This document shows positions 8,070 through 17,627 of a stretch of 64,000 bases of DNA, piece by piece. The stretch spans positions 1,240,001 to 1,304,000 of the forward strand of contig OZ251545.1 of assembly GCA_965243335.1 (NCBI GenBank), in the 5' to 3' direction. Every line of letters begins with the position of its first letter. Positions within the stretch are counted from its first letter, which is position 1. The DNA is from JAJDXW01 sp965243335. GTDB taxonomy: Bacteria; Pseudomonadota; Gammaproteobacteria; HK1. The notes beneath the pieces are model-generated. The model was not told the DNA's origin, did no database searches, and saw only the letters and a program-made list of their open reading frames with translations. Made by a program: the position numbers and the translations under genes.

Positions 8070-8672
8070 ATGGGCCGTCCCGCCGTGGTTCCGGTGGGCA
8101 CGATCGGCCGCGCGCACGGCGTCCGGGGCTGGGGCCGGGTGCGCTCCGACATGGAGCCGCCGGAGGACCTCCTCCGGCACGACACTTGGCTCCTGGAGCG
8201 CGACGGGCGGTGGATGCCGGTGGCGGTTCGGGCGGCGCGGGCGCATGGGGGCGCCTTCGTGGCGCGCCTCGACGGGATCGAGGATCGCGATGCGGCCGCC
8301 GCGCTCGCCGGCACGCGCCTCGGGCTGCCGCGCGATGCGCTGCCGGCCCTCGACGATGGGCAGTATTACTGGGTGGACCTCATCGGGCTCGAGGTGCTGG
8401 ACGATGCCGGAGAGCCGCTCGGGGTGGTGCGGGAGATGATCGAGACCGGCGCGAACGACGTCATGGTGGTCCGGCCCGGCCTTCCGTCGTCGTCTTCCGT
8501 CAGCGTCCCGGGCTTGACCCCGGGACTGAACCCGGACCCCGGCCCGGGACCGGATCGGCTCATCCCCTTCCTCACCGGAGACGTGGTCCGGGAGGTGGAC
8601 CTCGGCGCGGGGCGCATCCGCGTGTCGTGGCGGGACGGGGAGGGCGAGGCATGGAGGAGTCCCGGCCCGTGA
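8070..8672 (+). CDS. rimM: 16S rRNA processing / 30S maturation factor RimM
   Basis: RimM binds the ribosomal protein uS19 and helps mature the 30S head. The 200-residue product has the RimM N-terminal barrel (VPVGTIGRAHGVRGWGRV) and the C-terminal PRC-barrel (YYWVDLIGLEVLD, ending DRLIPFL and VVREVDLGAGRIRVSW). Between the PRC strands there is an unusual Pro/Gly/Ser insertion of about 28 residues (8485-8565), so the protein is longer than the usual ~175. The ATG at 8070 was chosen by homology. It overlaps trmD by 4 bases. Confidence 0.93.
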   Translation: MGRPAVVPVGTIGRAHGVRGWGRVRSDMEPPEDLLRHDTWLLERDGRWMPVAVRAARAHGGAFVARLDGIEDRDAAAALAGTRLGLPRDALPALDDGQYYWVDLIGLEVLDDAGEPLGVVREMIETGANDVMVVRPGLPSSSSVSVPGLTPGLNPDPGPGPDRLIPFLTGDVVREVDLGAGRIRVSWRDGEGEAWRSPGP

Positions 8673-9439
8673 ACGTCGCGGTGGTGACGATCTTCCCCGC
8701 CATGCTCGACGCGCTGCGGGTCGGCGGGGTGACCGCGCGGGCCGCGGAGCGCGGGCTCTTCGCGGTGACCGCCTTCGACCCGCGCGACTTCGCCGCCGAC
8801 CGGCGCCGCACCGTCGACGACCGCCCCTACGGCGGCGGGCCCGGCATGGTGCTGATGTTCGAGCCGATGCACCGCGCCATCGAGGCCGCCCGCGCCGGCC
8901 TCGGCGGCCCCGCCCGGACGGTGCTCCTCGGCCCCCAGGGGAGGCCGCTCGACCAGGCCGCGGTGCGCCGCCTCGCCGCCTGCGAGCGCCTGGTGCTCGT
9001 GTGCGGACGCTACGAGGGGGTGGACGAGCGGCTCGTCGAGGCTGCCGTGGACGAGGAGGTCTCGCTCGGCGACTTCGTGCTGAGCGGAGGCGAGCTGGCC
9101 GCGCTCGCGCTCATCGACGCGATGGTCCGGCTCCTCCCCGGAGCGCTCGGGCACTGCGATTCGGCCGCGGAGGAATCGTTCACGGACGGGCTTCTCGACT
9201 GGCCGCACTACACCCGCCCGGAACGGCTCGGGCCGGAGCACGGCGGCCGCTCCGTCCCGTCCGTGCTGCTCGGCGGGAACCACGGCGCGGTGCGCCGCTG
9301 GCGCGAGAAGCAGGCGCTGGGGCGCACGTGGCTGCGCCGGCCCGATCTCCTGGACGTGGACGGCCTCGATTCCAGCCGTCAGGCGCTCCTCTCGGAATTC
9401 ATCGCCGAACGTCGCCCCGAACGTCGCCCGGAAGGGTAG
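8669..9439 (+). CDS. trmD: tRNA (guanine-37-N1)-methyltransferase
   Basis: TrmD uses S-adenosylmethionine to methylate G37 of tRNAs, preventing +1 frameshifts. The product shows the SPOUT trefoil-knot signatures: TIFPAMLDALRVGGV at the start, DDRPYGGGPGMVLMFEP, LVLVCGRYEGVDERL, and SLGDFVLSGGELAALALID, followed by the family's LDWPHYTRPE. I chose the GTG at 8669: it overlaps the rimM stop (GTGA), is preceded by GGAGGAG at 8653-8659, and gives 256 residues against 255 in E. coli. An ATG at 8651 is the alternative. Confidence 0.95.
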   Translation: MNVAVVTIFPAMLDALRVGGVTARAAERGLFAVTAFDPRDFAADRRRTVDDRPYGGGPGMVLMFEPMHRAIEAARAGLGGPARTVLLGPQGRPLDQAAVRRLAACERLVLVCGRYEGVDERLVEAAVDEEVSLGDFVLSGGELAALALIDAMVRLLPGALGHCDSAAEESFTDGLLDWPHYTRPERLGPEHGGRSVPSVLLGGNHGAVRRWREKQALGRTWLRRPDLLDVDGLDSSRQALLSEFIAERRPERRPEG

Positions 9440-9449
9440 CGGGCGGGAG

Positions 9450-9489
9450 GGTCGGACTCCGCGCGCTCCGTACCGTCCACGGTCCGACC
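9450..9489 (+). promoter_or_regulatory. Hairpin in the rplS leader
   Basis: GGTCGGAC (9450-9457) and GTCCGACC (9482-9489) form a perfect 8-bp stem in the 95-base gap between trmD and rplS, 45 bases before the rplS start. It could be an L19 leader regulatory structure or an attenuator; no U-tract follows. Its role is uncertain. Confidence 0.35.
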
Positions 9490-9534
9490 GCGAAACCAGA
9501 CACGCAGCGAAGCAACCATACGGACCTTTGAATC

Positions 9535-9884
9535 ATGGCCAACGTCATCGACGAGATCGAACGCGAGCAGATGGTCGCCGACGTCCCGGACTTCGCGCCC
9601 GGCGATACGGTGATCGTGCGGGTCCGGGTCCGGGAAGGCGCCCGGGAGCGCGTCCAGGCCTTCGAAGGGGTGGTCATCGCGATCCGCAACCGGGGCCTCA
9701 ACTCCGCCTTCACCGTGCGCAAGGTCTCCCACGGCGAAGGGGTCGAGCGGGTCTTCCAGACCCACAGCCCGGCTCTCGCGGGGATCGAGGTCAAGCGCCG
9801 CGGGGCGGTGCGGCGCGCGAAGCTCTACTACCTGCGCGAGCGCTCCGGACAGTCCGCCCGGATCAAGGAAAAGCTGAAGCGCAA

Positions 9885-9888
<4 letters not shown>
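9535..9888 (+). CDS. rplS: 50S ribosomal protein bL19
   Basis: The 117-residue product is a standard bL19, located at the 30S-50S interface: PDFAPGDTVIVRVRVREGAR, then GVVIAIRNRGLNSAFTVRK, GVERVFQTHSP and RRAKLYYLRER. Its length is typical. It closes the rpsP operon; the stop overlaps the GTG start of xerD by 4 bases (GTGA), so the recombinase gene may be translationally coupled to it. Confidence 0.97.
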
Positions 9889-10769
<881 letters not shown>

Positions 10770-10834
10770 TCCGCGCCGCGCCGCCAGCGGCGGCCCGGAG
10801 TCGCGGCGTTGCCCGCTTCCGCCTCATCCTGTTC

Positions 10835-11133
10835 CGAGACCGGGCGCTGTTCGTAAGCTATTGATATAGAAAAAATAGAGAGGTGGGTGAGATATTTTTT
10901 ACCCCACGGAGACGGTGTTGTTCCTCGGTTTGGGGTCGGTTCGAGGGGCTTTTGGGTGCTTCACCCTCCGGGAGGTGGTTCGCGGGTCGTACCTGGGCAC
11001 GCCCTCCCTGGGTACGCCGGCGTCCCGCCGGCCCGGGAAGGCGCGAAGCGCCCGTGAGACCGAACATGCCGGCGGGACGCCGGCGTACCCAGGGGCGTTC
11101 GCCATTGGCGAAAATCCCCGTAGTGCACACGCC
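10835..11133 (+). mobile_element. MITE-like composite repeat, copy B
   Basis: This occupies most of the 439-base gap between xerD and dsbC. It begins CGAGACCGGGCGCTGT (10835-10850), then the conserved core (TTCGTAAG, TTGATATAGA, GAGATATTTT, CCCCAC) to about 10915. Next is a perfect 26-base inverted repeat, 11007-11032 and 11068-11093, starting CCTGGGTACGCCGGCG. The far end carries GCGAAAATCCCCGTAGTGCAC. The arms read GCCGGCGTCCCGCCGGC, where copy A reads GCGGGCGTCTCGCCCGC, yet both are self-complementary. TAGAAT at 11175-11180, beyond the element, may be a -10 site for dsbC. Confidence 0.7.
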
Positions 11134-11208
11134 ACCGTTCCGGGCCCGGAGCGAGCGCGCGGGCCCCGGGGGCGTAGAATGGGGCATGGCTCGCTGCGGA
11201 AGGAAACG

Positions 11209-11940
11209 ATGATGGGTGCTCGGGCGTGGTGCGCGGGGCTGGCGATGCTCGCCTTCGGCTCGGGGCTCGCGGCGGGGCAGGCCGGGGAGGAGGTTCCCGC
11301 GGCGGTCGGGGAGGCGGTCCGGAGCCTGGCGGGGGAGGTCGGGCCCGGCGCCGTCCGGGAATCTCCCGTGCCGGGGCTCTACGAAGTCCGCGCCCGGGAC
11401 GAGGTCTTCTACGTGAGCGCGGACGGCCGCTACCTCTTTCACGGCAACCTCTACGGGGTCGCGGAGGGGCGCAACCTCACCGAGGAGGCGCGCCGGGAAG
11501 TGCGGGTGGAGGTCCTCGACCGGATGGACGAAGACGCCCTCATCGTGTTCGCCCCGTCCGGCGCGACCAAGCACCGGCTGACCGTGTTCACCGACGTGGA
11601 CTGCCCGTACTGCTCGAAATTTCATCTCGAAGTGCCGGATCTCAATGCCAGCGGGGTGGAGGTGCGCTACGCCGCCTGGCCCCGGACGCCCCCCGGCACG
11701 GAGAGCCACGACCGCTCCATATCGGTATGGTGCGCCCGCGACCAGCGCCGGGCGATGACCGACGCCAAGGCCGGCTTGGCCGTCGCGCCCGCCGCCTGCG
11801 ACAACCCGGTGCAGGAGCACTACGAGACGGGGAGGAGGCTCGGGGTCAGCGGAACCCCGACCCTGTTCACCGAGGACGGAGCGCGCATCGGCGGCTACGT
11901 GCCCTGGCGCGAGCTGGTGGGCCGGCTCGAGGCGGGGTGA
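11209..11940 (+). CDS. dsbC: Thiol:disulfide interchange protein DsbC
   Basis: DsbC is the periplasmic disulfide isomerase that repairs wrongly paired cysteines. The 243-residue product has a signal peptide (about residues 1-24, LAMLAFGSGLAAGQA), an N-terminal dimerisation domain (about 28-95), and a thioredoxin-like domain with the active site DCPYCSKFH (Cys132 and Cys135) and the cis-proline region GVSGTPTLF. Two further cysteines (SVWCARD and AACDNP) match the structural pair in DsbC. A ribosome binding site (GGAAGGAA) precedes tandem ATGs at 11209 and 11212. It lies downstream of xerD, as in E. coli. Confidence 0.93.
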   Translation: MMGARAWCAGLAMLAFGSGLAAGQAGEEVPAAVGEAVRSLAGEVGPGAVRESPVPGLYEVRARDEVFYVSADGRYLFHGNLYGVAEGRNLTEEARREVRVEVLDRMDEDALIVFAPSGATKHRLTVFTDVDCPYCSKFHLEVPDLNASGVEVRYAAWPRTPPGTESHDRSISVWCARDQRRAMTDAKAGLAVAPAACDNPVQEHYETGRRLGVSGTPTLFTEDGARIGGYVPWRELVGRLEAG

Positions 11941-11948
11941 CCGGCTCG

Positions 11949-12110
11949 ATGCGGGTCATCATCGTCATGCTCGGGGTCATCGCGGTGCTGGTGTGGCTCG
12001 GGGTGGAGCTTCGCGGGCGCATGAAGGACCTTGCGATGCTCTGCTTCGGCCTCGCGGCCGTCGCCGCCGCGCTGCTCGTCGGGGCGGTCTTCGGCATCTA
12101 CGGAGCCTGA
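11949..12110 (+). CDS. Small two-helix membrane protein, unknown function
   Basis: The 53-residue product consists almost entirely of two hydrophobic helices (MRVIIVMLGVIAVLVWLGV, and AMLCFGLAAVAAALLVGAVF) joined by a short basic loop (ELRGRMKD). It begins 8 bases after dsbC; an alternative GTG start at 11937 would overlap the dsbC stop by 4 bases, which suggests coupled translation. It ends 4 bases before boxC. I recognise no family. Position and composition fit a real but uncharacterised membrane peptide. Confidence 0.6.
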   Translation: MRVIIVMLGVIAVLVWLGVELRGRMKDLAMLCFGLAAVAAALLVGAVFGIYGA

Positions 12111-12114
12111 TGAA

Positions 12115-13761
12115 ATGACGGTGGAGCTCCGGACCCGGCCGGACCGCTACCGCCACTGGTCGCTCGAGGTGGACGGGCCGGTGGCGGTCCTCCGGCTCGC
12201 GGTGGACGAGCAGGGCGGCATCGGCCCCGGCTACGAGCTCAAGCTCAACTCCTACGACCTCGGGGTGGACGTCGAGCTCCACGACGCGGTCGAGCGCCTG
12301 CGCTTCGAGCACCCGGAGGTCGGGGCGGTGGTGGTGACCTCCGCCCGCGAGCGGGTGTTCTCGGCGGGGGCCAACATCCGGATGCTCGGCCGCTCGGGCC
12401 ACGCCGACAAGGTCAACTTCTGCAAGTTCACCAACGAGACCCGGAACGCCATCGAGGACGCCTGCGCGCATTCGGGGCAGCGCTACCTCGCGGCGCTGAA
12501 CGGGGCGGCGGCCGGCGGCGGCTACGAGCTGGCCCTCGCCTGCGACTGGATCCTGCTCGTGGACGACGGCTCGAGCGCGGTCTCCCTGCCCGAGGTGCCC
12601 CTCCTCGGGGTCCTCCCCGGCACGGGCGGGCTCACCCGGGTCGTGGACAAGCGCAAGGTGCGCCGCGACCACGCCGACTTCTTCTGCACGGTGGAGGAAG
12701 GGGTGAGGGGCCGGCGCGCGCTCGACTGGCGCCTCGTGGACGAGCTCGCGCCGCGTTCGCGCTTCGACGAGGCGGTCCGCGAGCGGGCCCGCGCGCTCGC
12801 GGCCGGGCGCCCCGCCGAGCGCGGGATCGCCTGGCCGGACCTCGCCTGCGAGGCGGGGGCGGACTCGCGGCGGTACCGCCATCTCGAGGTCGCGATCGAC
12901 CGCGCGGCCCGGACCGCGGACCTCGTCCTCCTCGGGCCGGAGCGCGCCCCCCCGGACGATACGGCCGGGATCGTGGCGGAAGGGGAGGGCTTCTGGCCCC
13001 TCGCGCTCGCCCGCGAGCTCGACGACGCCATCGTGTGGCTCCGCCACAACGAGCTCGAGATCGGGACCTGGCTCCTCCGCTCGCGGGGCGACCTCGCGCG
13101 GGTGCTCGCCCACGACTCTCTCCTCGACGCGCACCCCGGCCACTGGCTCGTGCGCGAGGTCCGGCTGTTCTGGAAGCGGGTCCTGAAGCGCCTGGACGTG
13201 GTCGGCCGGAGCCAGATCGCCCTCGTCGAGCCCGCGAGCTGCTTCGCGGGCACGCTGCTCGAGCCGGTGCTGGGCGCGGACCGCGCCTACATGCTCCGGG
13301 GCGAGGAGTACGGGGAGCGGCCGGTCTCCCCGGCCGAGGTGGCGCTCGGCCCCCTCAACTTCGGGGCGTACCCGGCGGTCAACGGCCTCACCCGGCTCGC
13401 GATGCGCTACCCGGAGGAGGCGCGCCTCCCGGACGCGCTCCGGGAGGCGATCGGGCGCCGCCTCGATGCGGAGGCGGCCGAGGCGCTCCGCATCGTCACC
13501 TTCACCCCGGACGACATCGACTGGGAGGACGAGGTGCGGGTCGCCGTCGAGGAGCGGTCGAGCTTCTCCCCCGACGCCCTCGTCGGCATGGAGGCGAGCC
13601 TGCGCTGCCCGGGGCCGGAGACGATGGAGTCGAAGATATTCGGGCGGCTCAGCGCGTGGCAGAATTGGATCTTCCAGCGTCCCAACGCGGTGGGGGAGCA
13701 GGGCGCGCTACGGCGCTACGGCACGGGGCGCGGGGCCGAATTCGACCGGCGGAGGGTATGA
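12115..13761 (+). CDS. boxC: 2,3-epoxybenzoyl-CoA dihydrolase (benzoyl-CoA-dihydrodiol lyase) BoxC
   Basis: BoxC opens the epoxidised ring of benzoyl-CoA, giving 3,4-dehydroadipyl-CoA semialdehyde and formate, in the aerobic box pathway. The 548-residue product is a large crotonase-superfamily protein of typical BoxC length (~550). Visible are the CoA/oxyanion segments RVFSAGANIRML and ALNGAAAGGGYELALACD, then LPEVPLLGVLPGTGGLTRV, and the BoxC-type C-terminal region ending SKIFGRLSAWQNWIFQRPNA. It overlaps boxB by 4 bases (ATGA) and is followed by the ligase, forming a catabolic operon. Confidence 0.94.
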   Translation: MTVELRTRPDRYRHWSLEVDGPVAVLRLAVDEQGGIGPGYELKLNSYDLGVDVELHDAVERLRFEHPEVGAVVVTSARERVFSAGANIRMLGRSGHADKVNFCKFTNETRNAIEDACAHSGQRYLAALNGAAAGGGYELALACDWILLVDDGSSAVSLPEVPLLGVLPGTGGLTRVVDKRKVRRDHADFFCTVEEGVRGRRALDWRLVDELAPRSRFDEAVRERARALAAGRPAERGIAWPDLACEAGADSRRYRHLEVAIDRAARTADLVLLGPERAPPDDTAGIVAEGEGFWPLALARELDDAIVWLRHNELEIGTWLLRSRGDLARVLAHDSLLDAHPGHWLVREVRLFWKRVLKRLDVVGRSQIALVEPASCFAGTLLEPVLGADRAYMLRGEEYGERPVSPAEVALGPLNFGAYPAVNGLTRLAMRYPEEARLPDALREAIGRRLDAEAAEALRIVTFTPDDIDWEDEVRVAVEERSSFSPDALVGMEASLRCPGPETMESKIFGRLSAWQNWIFQRPNAVGEQGALRRYGTGRGAEFDRRRV

Positions 13762-15191
13762 ACATGGCGAGCGTCGACCTCAACCAGCGCATCCCCAACA
13801 ACGTGGGCCTCGGCGACGACCGGCGCCTCCGGCGGGCGCTCGAGGCCTGGCAGCCGGCCTACGTCGAGTGGTGGAAGGAGGCGGGCCCGGCCGGGCTCCA
13901 GACGAGCGACGTCTACCTTCGCACCGCCGTCGACGTCGATACGGGCGGCTGGGCCCACTACGACTACGTGAAGATGCCGGACTACCGCTGGGGCGTCTTC
14001 CTCGCCCCGCCGACCGCGGACCGGGTCATCGGGTTCGGCGACCGCAAGGGCGAGCCGGTGTGGCAGGAGGTCCCCGGCGAGCACCGGGGCGCCCTCCGGC
14101 GCATCATCACCGTGCAGGGGGACACCGAGCCCGCCTCCGTCGAACAGCAGCGCCGCCTCGGCGAGACCTGCCCCTCGCTCTACGATCTGCGCGCCCTGCT
14201 CCAGGTCAACGTGGAGGAGGGGCGCCACCTCTGGGCGATGGTGTACCTGCTGCACGCCTACTTCGGCCGCGACGGGCGGGACGAGGCCGACGCCCTCCTC
14301 GAGCGGCGCTCCGGGGACCGGGACCGGCCGCGGATCCTCGGGGCCTTCAACGAGGCGACCCCCGACTGGCTCGCCTTCTTCATGTTCACCTACTTCACGG
14401 ACCGGGACGGGAAGTTCCAGCTCGCCGCCCTCCAGGAGTCCGGCTTCGACCCCCTCGCCCGCACCTGCCGGTTCATGCTGAAGGAGGAGTCCTACCACAT
14501 GTACGTCGGGGAGTCCGGGCTCACCCGGATCGTGCAGAGGACCGCCGACGCGCTCCGCGGATCCCCCGACGCGAACCCGCGGGCCCTCGGGGTCATCGAC
14601 CCCGAGACCTTCCAGAAGTACCTGAACTTCCACTACTCGGTCACCCTCGACCTCTTCGGGGCGGAGGTCTCCACCAACTCCGCGAACTGGTACTCGATGG
14701 GGCTCAAGGGCCGCTACCGGGAGGGGCGGATCGACGACGACCACCGGCTCGACTCGACCACCTATCCCATGCTGCGTCCGGCCGAAGGGGGGGGCGGCTT
14801 CGAGACCGGGGAGGCGCCCGCCCTCAACGTGCTCAACGAGCGCCTGCGCGACGACTTCATCGCCGACGTCGAGACCGGGGTGCGGAAGTGGAGCCGCATC
14901 CTCCGCGAGGCCGGGGTGGACTTCGAGCTGCGCCTGCCCCACCGGGCGTTCAACCGTCGGATCGGGCTCTTCCGGGACGTCCACGTGACCCCGGAGGGGG
15001 AGGGCGTCCCCGAGGAGGAGTGGCGCCGCCGCGAGAGCGAATGGCTCCCGACCGCGCGCGACCGGGAGTACGTCGCGTCGCTGATGCCGGAGGCGGTGCG
15101 CGAGCCGGGGCGGTTCGCGAACTGGATCGCGCCGCCCGAGCGCGGGGTGGACCGCAACCCCGTCGAATTCGAATACGTGCGGTTCGCCTGA
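13758..15191 (+). CDS. boxB: Benzoyl-CoA 2,3-epoxidase subunit BoxB
   Basis: BoxB is the di-iron oxygenase that, with reductase BoxA, converts benzoyl-CoA to the 2,3-epoxide. The 477-residue product has the family length and two carboxylate/histidine helices suited to a di-iron site, NVEEGRHLWAMVYLLHAYFG and MLKEESYHMYVGESG. Other family signatures are FFMFTYFTDRDGKFQL and ANWYSMGLKGRYRE. The ATG at 13758 overlaps the boxC stop. No boxA reductase is in this window, so electrons must come from a gene elsewhere. Confidence 0.95.
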   Translation: MNMASVDLNQRIPNNVGLGDDRRLRRALEAWQPAYVEWWKEAGPAGLQTSDVYLRTAVDVDTGGWAHYDYVKMPDYRWGVFLAPPTADRVIGFGDRKGEPVWQEVPGEHRGALRRIITVQGDTEPASVEQQRRLGETCPSLYDLRALLQVNVEEGRHLWAMVYLLHAYFGRDGRDEADALLERRSGDRDRPRILGAFNEATPDWLAFFMFTYFTDRDGKFQLAALQESGFDPLARTCRFMLKEESYHMYVGESGLTRIVQRTADALRGSPDANPRALGVIDPETFQKYLNFHYSVTLDLFGAEVSTNSANWYSMGLKGRYREGRIDDDHRLDSTTYPMLRPAEGGGGFETGEAPALNVLNERLRDDFIADVETGVRKWSRILREAGVDFELRLPHRAFNRRIGLFRDVHVTPEGEGVPEEEWRRRESEWLPTARDREYVASLMPEAVREPGRFANWIAPPERGVDRNPVEFEYVRFA

Positions 15192-15208
15192 GCCGCGCCG
15201 AGAGGGCC

Positions 15209-16837
15209 ATGTACTCGAGCGTCGACCTGACCGTACACCCTCCCCGGGTCGAGATCCCCCGCGAGTACAACGCGGCCCGGGACCTCGTCGACCGCCACCT
15301 CGGCACGGAGCGGGCCGGCCATCCCGCGGTCGTCGACGCCGACGGAACGTACACCTACGCGGAGCTCGCGGAGCGGGTCCGCCGGGCCGGCAACACCCTG
15401 CTCGGCCTCGGGGTGCGGATGGAGAGCCGGGTGGCGATCTGCCTGCTCGATTCGGTGGACTTCCCCGCGGTGTTCCTCGGGGCGATCCGGATCGGGGCGG
15501 TCCCGATCCCCCTCAACACCCTGCTGACCGCCGCCGACTACGACTACATGCTGCGCGACAGCCGCGCCCACACCCTGGTGGTGAGCCGGGAGCTCCATCC
15601 GTCCTTCGCCCCCATCCTGGCCGGGCAGCCCTGGCTCCGCGAGGTGGTCGTCGCGGGCGAAGGCGATGGCGATGGCGATGGCGGCGGCGGAGGCCGGCCG
15701 GACGGGGGGAGCGGACCGGGCGCGCACCGCCTCGCCGACCTCCTGGCGGCGGCCTCGCCCGACCTCGAGCCCGCCCCCACCACCTCGGACGACGTCGCCT
15801 TCTGGCTCTACACGTCGGGGACGACCGGCGCCCCCAAGGGGGCGATGCACCTGCATCGCCACCTCGTCCATACGGTGGCCGGCTACGGGCTCGCGGTGCT
15901 CGGGGTCGAGCCGGACGACGTCGTGTTCTCGGCCGCCAAGCTGTTCTTCGCCTACGGGCTCGGGAACGCCCTGACGATCCCGCTCTACGTCGGCGCGACC
16001 GCGGTCCTCTTCCCGGGGCGCCCGACCCCGGATGCGGTGATGAAGGTGCTGCGCGAGCGCGAGCCGACCCTTTTCTTCGGGGTGCCAACCCTCTACGGGA
16101 ACATCCTCGCGGACCCCGCGAACGATCGGGCGGCGGGCTCTCTCCGCCTTCGCCGCTGCATATCCGCGGGGGAGCCCCTGCCGGTCGGGGTCGCGCGAGC
16201 GTGGGAGGAGCGGTTCGGGATCGCGCCCCTCGACGGGATCGGCACCACCGAGCTGCTGCACGTCTTCCTCACCAACCGCCCCGGCGACCACCGCTACGGG
16301 ACGACCGGGCGCGAGCCCGTCCCGGGATACGAGGTCGCGCTGGTCGGTGAGGACGGGGAGCCGGTCCCGCCGGGAGAGATCGGGGAGCTCTCGGTGCGCG
16401 GCGAGACCGCGGCCGTCGCCTACTGGAACCAGCGGGAGAAGAGCCTCCGGGCCTTCCACGGCCCCTGGACACGGACCGGGGACAAGTACCGCCGGGACGA
16501 GGACGGCTACTACGTGTGCGCCGGCCGCACCGACGACATGCTCAAGGTCGGGGGGATCTGGGTCTCGCCCTTCGAGGTCGAGGGGGCCCTCATCGAGCAC
16601 GACGAGGTGCTCGAAGCGGCGGTGGTGGGATGCGAGGACGGCAGCGGCCTCGTCAAGCCGAAGGCGTTCGTCGTGCTGACCGACCCCGCCCGCGCCTCGC
16701 CGGCGCTCGCGGCCGACCTCCAGCGCTTCGTCAAGGGGCGCCTCGCCCCTTACAAGTACCCGCGGTGGGTCGAGTTCACCGCCGATCTGCCGAAGACGGC
16801 GACCGGCAAGATCAAGCGATACCAGCTCCGGGCGTGA
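15209..16837 (+). CDS. Benzoate-CoA ligase
   Basis: This ATP-dependent acyl-CoA synthetase of the ANL family activates benzoate to benzoyl-CoA, the substrate of BoxB. The 542-residue product shows the P-loop YTSGTTGAPKGAM (about 201-213), GIGTTELLHVF, TGDKYRRDEDGYYVCAGRTD with the hinge DDMLKVGGIWVSPFEVE, and the catalytic lysine in PKTATGKIKRY. Benzoate specificity is inferred from the neighbouring boxB and boxC and from overall pattern; 4-hydroxybenzoate or related ligases are alternatives. A Gly/Asp-rich insert near residues 150-170 comes from a GGCGAT tandem repeat at about 15658-15685. It starts 17 bases after boxB. Confidence 0.9.
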   Translation: MYSSVDLTVHPPRVEIPREYNAARDLVDRHLGTERAGHPAVVDADGTYTYAELAERVRRAGNTLLGLGVRMESRVAICLLDSVDFPAVFLGAIRIGAVPIPLNTLLTAADYDYMLRDSRAHTLVVSRELHPSFAPILAGQPWLREVVVAGEGDGDGDGGGGGRPDGGSGPGAHRLADLLAAASPDLEPAPTTSDDVAFWLYTSGTTGAPKGAMHLHRHLVHTVAGYGLAVLGVEPDDVVFSAAKLFFAYGLGNALTIPLYVGATAVLFPGRPTPDAVMKVLREREPTLFFGVPTLYGNILADPANDRAAGSLRLRRCISAGEPLPVGVARAWEERFGIAPLDGIGTTELLHVFLTNRPGDHRYGTTGREPVPGYEVALVGEDGEPVPPGEIGELSVRGETAAVAYWNQREKSLRAFHGPWTRTGDKYRRDEDGYYVCAGRTDDMLKVGGIWVSPFEVEGALIEHDEVLEAAVVGCEDGSGLVKPKAFVVLTDPARASPALAADLQRFVKGRLAPYKYPRWVEFTADLPKTATGKIKRYQLRA

Positions 16838-17610
16838 TCGATTCGGGCTTCCTCCGCGCGGCGGGCGGCCGGATCGAGTACGCCCGCTGGGGAGCGGGGT
16901 CGCGCGGCGGCGCGCCGCTCGTCCTGCTCCACGAAGGGCTCGGCTGCGTGGGCATGTGGCGCGACTGGCCGGCCGACCTCGCGCGGGCCGCCGGGAGGGA
17001 GGTCTTCGCCTACAGCCGCTTCGGCTACGGCGGGTCGAGCGCGGCCGAGCTGCCGCGGCCCCTCGACTTCATGGAGCGGGAGGCGCGCACCGTCCTCCCC
17101 GAGGTGATGGAGCGGGCGGGGGTCGGCGGGGCGCCGGTCCTCGTCGGGCACAGCGACGGCGGGACCATCGCCCTCCTCTGCGCCGCCTTCGGGGCGGCCC
17201 CGATCGCCGGGGTGGTGACCCTTGCCGCCCATGCATTCAACGAGCCGCGCTGCCTCGAGGGGATCGCGGCGGCGCGGGAGGCGTTCCGCCACGGGGGCCT
17301 CCGCGAACGGCTCGCCCGGCATCACGGCGAGGTGACCGACGACGCCTTCCGGGGGTGGTGCGATGCCTGGCTCGATCCGGAGTTCGAGCACTGGACCATC
17401 GAGGAGGAGCTCGCCCGGGTGAACGTTCCGCTCCTCGTGGTGCAGGGCCGCGACGACGCCTACGGGACCCTTCGCCAGGTCGAGGTCATCGCGGAGCGGA
17501 CCGCCGGCCCCTGCCGCACCCTCGTCCTCGACGACTGCGGCCATTCCCCGCACCGGGACCGGGCGCGGGCGACGACCGGGGCGATCGTCCGCTTCCTCGA
17601 AGGGCTCTAG
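16834..17610 (+). CDS. Alpha/beta hydrolase in the box operon
   Basis: The 258-residue product has the alpha/beta-hydrolase fold: an HG-like oxyanion region (LVLLHEGLGCVGMW), the nucleophile elbow VGHSDGG (serine near residue 107), an aspartate in VVQGRDDAYG and a histidine in LDDCGHSPHRD. It starts at a GTG overlapping the benzoate-CoA ligase stop by 4 bases, so it is probably translated with the catabolic genes. Possible roles are thioesterase, ester cleavage of aromatic precursors, or CoA-thioester proofreading. The substrate is unknown. No signal peptide is visible, so it should be cytoplasmic. Confidence 0.85.
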   Translation: MIDSGFLRAAGGRIEYARWGAGSRGGAPLVLLHEGLGCVGMWRDWPADLARAAGREVFAYSRFGYGGSSAAELPRPLDFMEREARTVLPEVMERAGVGGAPVLVGHSDGGTIALLCAAFGAAPIAGVVTLAAHAFNEPRCLEGIAAAREAFRHGGLRERLARHHGEVTDDAFRGWCDAWLDPEFEHWTIEEELARVNVPLLVVQGRDDAYGTLRQVEVIAERTAGPCRTLVLDDCGHSPHRDRARATTGAIVRFLEGL

Positions 17611-17627
17611 CGGGCAGGCGGCCGGCG

